Assembly (NCBI GenBank): GCA_034660015.1
Contig: JAYEII010000109.1
Location: 1-6,466 of the forward strand
Reading direction: 5' to 3'
Length of the DNA: 6,466 nt
From: QEXZ01 sp034660015
GTDB taxonomy: Archaea; Halobacteriota; Syntropharchaeia; Alkanophagales; Methanospirareceae
The notes below the pieces were generated by a model. That model did no database searches and was not told the origin of the DNA. It was given only the letters and a program-made list of their open reading frames with translations. Below are positions 1 to 4,183 of the stretch, piece after piece (the first letter of the stretch is position 1; the number at the start of each line of letters is the position of its first letter). The position numbers and the translations under genes were made by a program.

Positions 1-93
1 GTGGGTAGAGGCATACTTCTGGGGATAACAGAGACATTGGAAGAAGCAAAGAAGCTTTTAAATGACTTAAATCATCAATTGAAAGGTTCTTAA
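1..93 (+). CDS. C-terminal end of an unknown protein (cut by window edge)
   Basis: The first frame is open from the window edge and encodes 30 residues before a TAA. The peptide contains ITETLEEAKKLLNDLNHQL, which looks like a single amphipathic helix. The GTG at base 1 could be a start, but the gene more likely continues to the left. It ends 11 bases before the next start on the same strand, so the two genes are probably co-transcribed. No family can be recognised from so short a piece. Confidence 0.4.
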   Translation: MGRGILLGITETLEEAKKLLNDLNHQLKGS

Positions 94-104
94 CTTACAA
101 GAAG

Positions 105-755
105 ATGAGAAGGGCATTGGCTGAGCTTTGGAAAGAAGGGCATGAAACTCTCGATATTTATTATCCCGAAGATATGAGTCAGGGTGAAGAGAGCTGGTCG
201 GTTGACGTTTATCAGGACGAACTCAATGAACGCTGCCGCTTGAATTGGACCTGGACGGTGATAAGCAAGAAGGAGTTGGAGGAAGAAGGCGGGAAGGAGG
301 AAGAACTGCCAGAATGGGAAGAAGTAGTTGATGAACCATTCTCAGAAGAAGTGGTTTGTAAAGCGATAGAGAAGTGGTTACGTGGGAGGGGCTATGAATT
401 TGGAGTGAGAATGATATCGCTTGAGCAGGCAAGAGGTTCCGGACTGGTCAAGAAGTTAAGGGAGCGAGAGGATGAATTAGAGGAGGGAGAGGCGGTTTCA
501 ATGGAGGTAATGGAGCGGGAATTGAAGGAAGAGGAAAATAAAAGATTGGCGGATTTTATAGCGACGAGGGAAGATAAGAGAAAGGTCTTTTACTATGATG
601 GTCTTTATGGCTCTCTTGTAGCTGATGTTGAATCTGATAGGTTGGTGGGCAAGATTGAGGGGATAGATAAAGAGATAATTTATGAGGGGAAAACAGTGAG
701 GGAATGTGAGGAGAAGTTCAGGGAGGCTGTGTTACGGTATAGAAAGAAATCGTAA
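105..755 (+). CDS. Highly charged protein with C-terminal HicB-like domain
   Basis: This 216-residue protein is rich in Glu, Lys and Arg. Residues about 162-213 (from VFYYDGLYGSLVADV through EGKTVRECEEKFREAVLRY) match the pattern of the HicB-like antitoxin fold: Y-x-G-x-Y-G-S, a beta strand, a G-K-I-x-G-I-x strand, then E-G-x-T-V-x-E-x-E-x-x-F-x-x-A-V. HicB proteins usually neutralise HicA mRNA interferases. No HicA-like dsRNA-binding ORF is adjacent, and no ribbon-helix-helix follows the domain, so a true antitoxin role is not shown. Residues 1-100 are unrecognised; residues 115-160 are probably a long charged helix or coiled coil. The ATG at 105 follows a weak AAGAAG purine run, and the frame is open upstream only to 66 with no other ATG or GTG, so this start is the simplest choice. 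Gene reality is well supported; function is not. Confidence 0.75.
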   Translation: MRRALAELWKEGHETLDIYYPEDMSQGEESWSVDVYQDELNERCRLNWTWTVISKKELEEEGGKEEELPEWEEVVDEPFSEEVVCKAIEKWLRGRGYEFGVRMISLEQARGSGLVKKLREREDELEEGEAVSMEVMERELKEEENKRLADFIATREDKRKVFYYDGLYGSLVADVESDRLVGKIEGIDKEIIYEGKTVRECEEKFREAVLRYRKKS

Positions 756-765
756 TATGATAAAA

Positions 766-780
766 ATTATAATAAAATAA
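766..780 (+). promoter_or_regulatory. Archaeal TATA-box-like element before the SatD gene
   Basis: The 42 bases between the stop at 755 and the ATG at 798 are almost entirely A and T and contain TATAATAAA at 768-776. Its centre is about 26 bases before the ATG. Transcription would then begin at or just before the start codon. There is no purine-rich ribosome site before 798, which fits a leaderless or nearly leaderless transcript. This is inferred from position and composition only. Confidence 0.45.
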
Positions 781-797
781 AATATCTAAATAACTAA

Positions 798-1699
798 ATG
801 ACTCATACATTGCAGAACAGGTATGTGGTTGTAACTGGCGATCTGAAATCTTCGAGAAAGCTGAAGGACAGAGCGGAAGTTCAGGAAGAATTAAAAAATG
901 CTTTAAGAATAGTCAACAGAAGATTTGAGGAAGAGATACCTGCAAAATTTATGGTTGTAGGCGGGGATAGTTTTCAAGGGATGCTTTCCTCACCGAAATA
1001 TCTGTTCGATATTTATTATGTATTTGTTGAAAACATTGGTCATCAGTTCTATCTGGGGATTGGCGTTGGCGGCATATCTACAAGTTTAAGCGAAAATGTT
1101 GGAGAGATAGATGGCGAAGCATTTCATAAAGCATCTGACGCATTAAAAGGAGCAAAGAAAGAAAATATGTGGATTGCATTCAAAAGTGAGTGGGAAATTG
1201 ATGAGGTTGTTACGTGTTTATTGAATTTCATGGCAGATGTAATGTGGAACTGGACCGATAGGCAAAAGAAAATTATCATATATTTCAGGGAGCAAGGAGA
1301 GAATAGGGAGGCGGTTAGATTGGCGTCTAAGAATTTTGGTGTTGGTGAAAGGAGTATATATAAAACGTTGAGAACAGGGAAATATCATTTATGGAGAGAC
1401 GCAGAAATGGCNNNNNNNNNNNNNNNNNNNNNNNNNNNNNNNNNNNNNNNNNNNNNNNNNNNNNNNNNNNNNNNNNNNNNNNNNNNNNNNNNNNNNNNNN
1501 NNNNNNNNNNNTCAGGGAGCAAGGAGAGAATAGGGAGGCGGTTAGATTGGCGTCTAAGAATTTTGGTGTTGGTGAAAGGAGTATATATAAAACGTTGAGA
1601 ACAGGGAAATATCATTTATGGAGAGACGCAGAAATGGCAGTTGTAGATTTATTGAACCAGAAATGGTTCGAATTGGAAATTGAACCAGAAATGAATTAA
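798..1699 (+). CDS. SatD-family protein with C-terminal helix-turn-helix, split by scaffold gap
   Basis: The N-terminal part has SatD family features: GDLKSS at residues 14-19, a charged helix RAEVQEELKNAL, GDSFQGML at 56-63, GIGVGGIST at 87-95 and GEAFHKASDALKGAKK at 106-121. Residues about 150-200 contain a helix-turn-helix-like stretch with an AVRLASKNFGVGERSIYKTL core, common at the end of SatD proteins. SatD was named from a streptococcal acid-tolerance locus; its biochemical role is not settled to my knowledge. A 100-N gap at 1412-1511 breaks the frame. The 127 bases after the gap exactly repeat the 127 before it, so joining 1411 to 1639 restores one frame of 224 residues ending EIEPEMN. 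The real gene is therefore probably intact, and the 266-residue reading through the Ns is false. The two Asp motifs and the GIG segment resemble a nucleotidyl-cyclase palm, discussed as a finding. The start at ATG 798 is supported by the TATA-like box. Confidence 0.85.
1285..1411 (+). repeat. 127-base duplicated block, left copy (assembly overlap)
   Basis: This block, starting TCAGGGAGCAAGG and ending GCAGAAATGGC, is identical to 1512-1638. The two copies directly abut the two sides of the N gap. A length of exactly 127 suggests a k-mer overlap of two contigs that were scaffolded instead of merged. Confidence 0.9.
1412..1511. other. Assembly gap of 100 Ns
   Basis: There are exactly 100 unknown bases, the usual placeholder length for a gap of unknown size. 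The identical 127-base flanks imply the true gap is probably zero or negative. No biology should be read into this interval. Confidence 0.97.
1512..1638 (+). repeat. 127-base duplicated block, right copy (assembly overlap)
   Basis: It is identical to 1285-1411. It encodes the same SatD helix-turn-helix segment, and only this copy continues in frame to the natural stop at 1697-1699. It should be collapsed with the left copy. Confidence 0.9.
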
Positions 1700-1710
1700 A
1701 GGATAGGAAA

Positions 1711-1806
1711 ATGGCGGAGTACTATTTAATCGGGACACTTGTAAGCATAACCTTTGCATTACTTGCAGGCATTGTTGTCAGAGTAATTTTGGCGGGAGAG
1801 ATATGA
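1711..1806 (+). CDS. 31-residue single-helix membrane peptide
   Basis: This short ORF begins with ATG 10 bases after a GGAT purine patch. It encodes MAEYYLIGTL, then an uninterrupted hydrophobic stretch (residues about 6-28) ending VILAGEI. It is predicted to be one transmembrane helix. It starts 11 bases after the SatD stop, and its TGA overlaps the next ATG in an ATGA (1803-1806), a layout typical of translational coupling. The family is unknown. Against a real gene: it is very short and the downstream partner looks like a gene fragment, so the overlap may be chance. The clean hydrophobic profile and tight spacing favour a real small protein. Confidence 0.45.
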   Translation: MAEYYLIGTLVSITFALLAGIVVRVILAGEI

Positions 1807-2087
1807 AGAAAAAATTTCTTTTGAGAAGAGCATTTTGGCAGGGGTACTCGAAAAGGGTGATGAAGGAGCTCGGGTATTCGATAAGCGAGGAGGAGGAATT
1901 TGTAAAGAGCTTATTTGGAAGCATTGCTGGAAGAGCTAAGGAGAAATCGTTGGTTGTGTTTGGGCAGTTGATTTTTTTGCTTGTTTTTACTTCTACCGCG
2001 GGTTTGGGATATGTATTCAAGGCTTTAAGTTCATATTTCAATTTCAAACCACGAGATTCCACAAGATTAACACAGAGGGGAAAATAA
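1803..2087 (+). pseudogene. C-terminal fragment of a family 2 glycosyltransferase
   Basis: The 94-residue ORF begins KKKFLLRRAFWQGYSKRVMK, the pattern seen late in archaeal family 2 glycosyltransferases after the catalytic domain (R-R-x-F/Y-W-Q-G-Y-S-K). It continues with an acidic segment and a hydrophobic stretch, FGQLIFLLVFTSTAGLGYVF, at about residues 53-72, matching the C-terminal membrane-associated helix of such enzymes. The nucleotide-binding and DxD parts are missing, and the upstream in-frame sequence shows no glycosyltransferase similarity, so the fragment starts very near ATG 1803. The last residues (about KPRDSTRLTQRGK) are encoded by a degenerate CCACGAG/CACAGAG sequence, so the natural end has probably been lost. 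A GGCGGGAG before the ATG could serve as a ribosome site, so it may still be translated. Fragment identity is from memory of family patterns. Confidence 0.6.
2047..2081 (+). repeat. Degenerate CACGAG/CACAGAG repeat scar
   Basis: The sequence has three loosely periodic units, ACCACGAGATT, CCACAAGATT and AACACAGAGGGG. It lies at the ragged end of the glycosyltransferase fragment. A similar run, CCACTGAGACACAGAG, follows the ATPase fragment at 3196-3211. Such runs recur at gene borders in many archaeal and bacterial genomes. Its role here is unknown. Confidence 0.4.
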
Positions 2088-2094
2088 AGAAAAA

Positions 2095-2102
2095 TATAAA
2101 TA
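2095..2102 (+). promoter_or_regulatory. TATA box for the zinc-ribbon gene
   Basis: TATAAATA lies in an A-rich stretch and matches the archaeal TATA consensus well. Transcription would begin at about 2122-2125, which is downstream of the possible TTG start at 2112. This supports ATG 2136 as the true start. Confidence 0.5.
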
Positions 2103-2135
2103 AAATAAATTTTGAGGAAGGTGGAAGAGATAAAG

Positions 2136-2465
2136 ATGATTCATTGTAAACATGAAAGTTGCGGTGCCACAGAAAAGGTATGGTTACCATACGAATTTGA
2201 GGGTAGAAGCAAAGGATTAAAGCCGCATCCATATTGCATTCACTGTGGTGTCGTCAAAAACATCTCAAGAGATAGGGCAAAACCTATGGGATATTACGTG
2301 AACGAGCTTGCAAAGAAGCCAATCACAAAGGTGCAGATGCGGCTCATCATAAAAGAATTAGAAGCTCTGGGTTTTGATGATGCCTATTCAATGACAAAGT
2401 CAGCACAGGAAGAAATATTCAGCAGTGTGATTCAAAAATACTGCAAATTATCGTGCCAAACCTGA
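2136..2465 (+). CDS. Small zinc-ribbon-like protein, uncharacterised
   Basis: From ATG 2136 the protein has 109 residues. Cys4 and Cys9 (HCKHESCG) and Cys34 and Cys37 (PYCIHCG) form a C-x4-C / C-x2-C pair separated by 24 residues, a plausible zinc ribbon with His3 and His6 as extra ligand candidates. The second half (TKVQMRLIIKELEALGF and SAQEEIFSSVIQKYCKL) is predicted to be helical with no membrane segment. The layout suggests a small nucleic-acid-binding or adaptor protein, but no function is established here. The longer reading from TTG 2112 is less likely because that codon lies upstream of the transcription start expected from the TATA box. A purine-rich GAGGAAGGTGG lies 11 bases before the ATG. 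The gene has its own promoter and broken genes on both sides, yet appears intact. The end (KLSCQT) may be slightly altered by the rearranged DNA that follows. Confidence 0.7.
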   Translation: MIHCKHESCGATEKVWLPYEFEGRSKGLKPHPYCIHCGVVKNISRDRAKPMGYYVNELAKKPITKVQMRLIIKELEALGFDDAYSMTKSAQEEIFSSVIQKYCKLSCQT

Positions 2466-2704
2466 ATTGAATAGATGAGATGGTAAGAGGGCGGCACGTG
2501 CACAGCGGATGCTATCTATGAGGTCGATAGACAGTAGCGCAGTCGTAGCGTCTATATCTTATTATCTATTAACGGAAGAAACTTCAGGCTGGTCATTCGC
2601 CATCTGAGCGACATGAAAGACCGGAAACTGATTCCGGCATTCATCAATACAAATTTATATTAATACAAATATTAGCGATATATATAGATGAAGCATCAGG
2701 AAAA
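2466..2704 (+). other. Intergenic stretch with rearranged, mostly featureless DNA
   Basis: No convincing gene is seen here. From 2466 to about 2640 the DNA is richer in G and C than the surroundings and has a weak hairpin (TCTAT, 7-base loop, ATAGA) near 2515. A short open stretch (2538-2660) encodes NGRNFRLVIRHLSDMKDRK, which might be a remnant but matches nothing I recognise. From 2641 it becomes AT-rich with a direct repeat AATACAAAT at 2646-2654 and 2662-2670. Confidence 0.35.
2646..2682 (+). promoter_or_regulatory. AT-rich promoter-like block with direct repeat AATACAAAT
   Basis: Two copies of AATACAAAT, 16 bases start to start, flank TTTATATTAATA, and a further TATATATA follows at about 2679. 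The block lies 25-60 bases before the GTG at 2705 and could be a TATA region, with the repeat as a possible operator. It could also be simple AT-rich filler. Confidence 0.3.
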
Positions 2705-3190
2705 GTGAAAGAAGATAGAGTAATAATAGCAAACGAGCAGGAGTTCAGCCGAAATCTGGTTCAAAATTTTTACGCTGCCCTCAATTTCATCCTTGAATCA
2801 ATTGGTAAAAGGAGTCGAAAAGGAGACATTCGGCGGCTGGAAACATGGGAATTCCCCGTGAGTGTGGTCAGAGAAGCCTTAGTCAACATGATTGTGCACC
2901 GGGATTATCGGCAGAACATCAAAAGTACCGTTGAAATCAGGCCGTCCGCAGTTTCTTTTTACAACCCTGCACAACTGTTCGGCCCAACGATCACCATAGA
3001 GCGTCTGAAAAAATTACATCCCTATAGGCCAGGCAACAGACTGATTGCGAAAGTATTCTATCTGCTGGGACTGTTTGAAAATTGGGGCGGCGGCACCCTC
3101 AAGATCATTTCGGAAACTATGAAGTCAGGGAAGCCTTCACCTGAATTTACTTTTGAAGATGGCATGTTCAGGCTTGTTTTGTTCAGGTGA
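2705..3190 (+). pseudogene. ATPase-domain fragment of an AlbA/Schlafen-type regulator
   Basis: The 161-residue product matches the C-terminal ATPase domain (HATPase_c_4 type) of proteins that normally start with an AlbA_2/Schlafen DNA-binding domain. Visible motifs are the N-box VVREALVNMIVHRDY (Glu57, Asn61, His65-Arg66-Asp67-Tyr68), the RPGNRLIAKVFYLLGLFENWGGGTLKI segment in two parts (Arg108 to Leu119, then Gly122 to Ile134) and a final SGKPSPEF with a hydrophobic strand. Full-length members are roughly 400-480 residues. Here the whole N-terminal DNA-binding domain is absent and the usual C-terminal winged helix is also missing. The upstream frame is open to 2573 but carries no recognisable AlbA_2 sequence. 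The GTG at 2705 has no good ribosome site. It is most likely a remnant, although a stand-alone ATPase cannot be excluded. Confidence 0.7.
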
Positions 3191-3195
3191 CCTTG

Positions 3196-3211
3196 CCACT
3201 GAGACACAGAG
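3196..3211 (+). repeat. Second CACTGAG/CACAGAG scar
   Basis: CCACTGAGACACAGAG begins 6 bases after the stop of the ATPase fragment. It resembles the run at 2047-2081. Both copies sit just at the 3' end of a truncated gene on the same strand, so they may mark rearrangement or insertion sites. Confidence 0.35.
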
Positions 3212-3242
3212 ATTTAAACTGACAATCATTTTTCTGCAAAAA

Positions 3243-3250
3243 TATAAAAG
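3243..3250 (+). promoter_or_regulatory. TATA-like element before the glycosyltransferase fragment
   Basis: TATAAAAG fits an archaeal TATA box. The expected transcription start is about 3270. That is too late for the ATG at 3256 and close to the ATG at 3265, and leaves about 75 bases before the glycosyltransferase start. Confidence 0.35.
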
Positions 3251-3255
3251 AAAAG

Positions 3256-3324
3256 ATGCGCACGATGGATATAAGGAAAAAAGAAGTTTTAACGGATTTA
3301 AAGAAGTTGATGGAAAGTGATTAA
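3256..3324 (+). pseudogene. 22-codon gene stub
   Basis: This short ORF encodes MRTMDIRKKEVLTDLKKLMESD and ends with TAA. It resembles the beginning of a longer helical protein and may be a truncated gene or a leader peptide ahead of the glycosyltransferase. An alternative start is the ATG at 3265. There is no family assignment and confidence that it is expressed is low. Confidence 0.25.
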
Positions 3325-3348
3325 CAAGAAGGAAATGAATTGGACGTG

Positions 3349-3825
3349 ATGAAAGCATCTATCATAATATGCACGCACCGAAGTGATAGGTATGAAGACT
3401 TTGTAGAGGCAATAAATAGCTTGAAAGCTCAATCCTACGAGAACGAGAAGCTGGAGATTGTCGTGGTTGTAGATGGAAACAGGGAGCTGTATGAAAGGAT
3501 TTTAAAAAGTGGAATTGAAGAGGTGGATAAAACAGAGGTCAAGGTGATATTAAACGAAAAAAACCTGGGTCTTTCAGAGAGCAGGAATAAGGGCATAAAA
3601 GAGGCAAAAGGCGATGTCATTGCGTTCTTCGATGATGATGCGGTTGCAGATGAGAACTGGTTGAGAGAGCTTGTGAGGTTGTATGAAGAAAAAGATGCAA
3701 TTGCGGCGGGTGGGAAATTGCTGCCAAAATGAACTTCAAAAAGACCTAAATTCCTGCAGGAGGAGTATTACTGGCTGATTGGTGCAACACATAAGGGATT
3801 TCCGGAAGAGGTAACAGAGGTTCGC
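3349..3825 (+). pseudogene. Family 2 glycosyltransferase, N-terminal half with in-frame TGA
   Basis: From ATG 3349 the frame encodes 127 residues before a TGA at 3730-3732. Typical GT-A features are the first strand KASIIICTHRS, VVVVDGN at 38-44, NLGLSESRNKGI at 72-83 and the metal-binding FFDDDAVADENW with Asp95-97. Family 2 enzymes transfer sugars from nucleotide donors at the cytoplasmic face of the membrane. After the TGA the same frame continues with glycosyltransferase-like sequence, TSKRPKFLQEEYYWLIGATH and KGFPEEVTEVR, to about 3825. As remembered from homologues, the stop replaces a position usually held by Trp, so a TGG-to-TGA change is likely. After 3825 the similarity stops abruptly. 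The start could instead be GTG 3346 or TTG 3340; the TTG has the better spacing from AAGGA at 3329-3333. The missing C-terminal part resembles the fragment at 1803-2087. Confidence 0.75.
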
Positions 3826-3926
3826 TACACACAAATTTTTATGAGAATTGGATGCCTTTGGATGAGGTTGAACTCACTGTAAAAGGTGTCGAGAGATTTG
3901 TGAAGAAAAAGAATACATATCAATAA
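3826..3926 (+). pseudogene. 3' remnant of an unidentified gene
   Basis: In a different frame from the glycosyltransferase, an open stretch reads FYENWMPLDEVELTVKGVER, then FVKKKNTYQ and TAA at 3924-3926. It has normal coding character but no start. It is joined to the truncated glycosyltransferase near 3826-3840, which suggests a deletion that fused two genes out of frame. I do not recognise the family. Confidence 0.4.
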
Positions 3927-3941
3927 CTATATTGATGATTT

Positions 3942-3949
3942 AAAAGGGG
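3942..3949 (+). promoter_or_regulatory. Ribosome-binding-like purine run before the interrupted gene
   Basis: AAAAGGGG is followed, after 6 bases, by ATG 3956. The spacing supports translation starting at 3956. Confidence 0.35.
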
Positions 3950-3974
3950 CATTATATGGAACTGAGATATGAGC

Positions 3975-3997
3975 CTCCAAAAACCGATGTAGTTTCC
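3975..3997 (+). repeat. Left terminal inverted repeat
   Basis: It starts CTCCAAAAACC and ends GTAGTTTCC. It pairs with 6444-6466 at 19 of 23 positions. The mismatches are at repeat positions 4, 9, 12 and 14, so the inner nine bases are perfect. Confidence 0.65.
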
Positions 3998-4032
3998 ACG
4001 GGAGTGATGCAACCCCTCAACTACCATTTCAT

Positions 4033-4051
4033 CATAAAAAATAACAAAATA
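4033..4051 (-). terminator. T-rich terminator candidate for the transposase
   Basis: Read on the minus strand, this stretch is ATTTTGTTATTTTTTATG, about 135-150 bases after the transposase stop. Archaeal transcription often ends at T-rich tracts of this kind. A hairpin at 4127-4142 (GTGCT, 6-base loop, AGCAC) lies closer to the stop but is not followed by a T run. Confidence 0.3.
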
Positions 4052-4183
4052 CTTCATAATTATGTTACCTCATAGCGTTCATGCACAACTCACAACTTCC
4101 GGGACACCATTAAGTACCCCGTAAACGTGCTATTTTAAGCACAAACAACCCATAATTACCATCTTATATCCGGTGCCGATAGC

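Larger units (their letters stand above)
3956..4075 (+). pseudogene. 5' end of a gene interrupted by the insertion sequence
   Basis: ATG 3956 starts a 39-codon frame. Only the first six or seven codons (MELRYE) lie before the terminal repeat at 3975; the rest is insertion-sequence DNA up to TAG 4073-4075. It begins 29 bases after the previous stop, as a downstream operon gene would. The original gene should continue beyond the right end of the insertion, outside this window. The identity cannot be told from seven residues. Confidence 0.4.

Noticed and set aside
223..432. Minus-strand 69-residue ORF opposite the HicB-like gene
   Set aside because: It is a Ser/Pro/Leu-rich antisense shadow of a purine-rich coding strand.
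798..1598. 266-residue reading of the SatD gene through the Ns
   Set aside because: After the Ns the second copy of the 127-base block is read in the wrong frame, giving a meaningless tail. The collapsed junction gives the natural end.
1285..1638. Genuine tandem duplication of the helix-turn-helix in the SatD gene
   Set aside because: The two copies are identical, exactly 127 bases, and abut a 100-N placeholder, which fits a scaffolding artefact much better than biology.
1778..2232. Minus-strand ORFs opposite the glycosyltransferase fragment and zinc-ribbon gene
   Set aside because: They are shadows of plus-strand coding sequence with recognisable motifs and have no promoter or family features of their own.
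3730..3732. TGA read as an amino acid (recoding)
   Set aside because: Other frames in the window end normally at TGA, the gene is also truncated downstream, and no recoding hairpin is evident. A nonsense mutation is simpler.
4055..4064. Perfect palindrome CATAATTATG
   Set aside because: Short AT-rich palindromes are expected by chance, and nothing around it suggests an operator.
4127..4142. Hairpin GTGCT/AGCAC as a transcription terminator
   Set aside because: It has only a 5-base stem and no T run directly after it on the minus strand. The T-rich tract at 4033-4051 is the better candidate.
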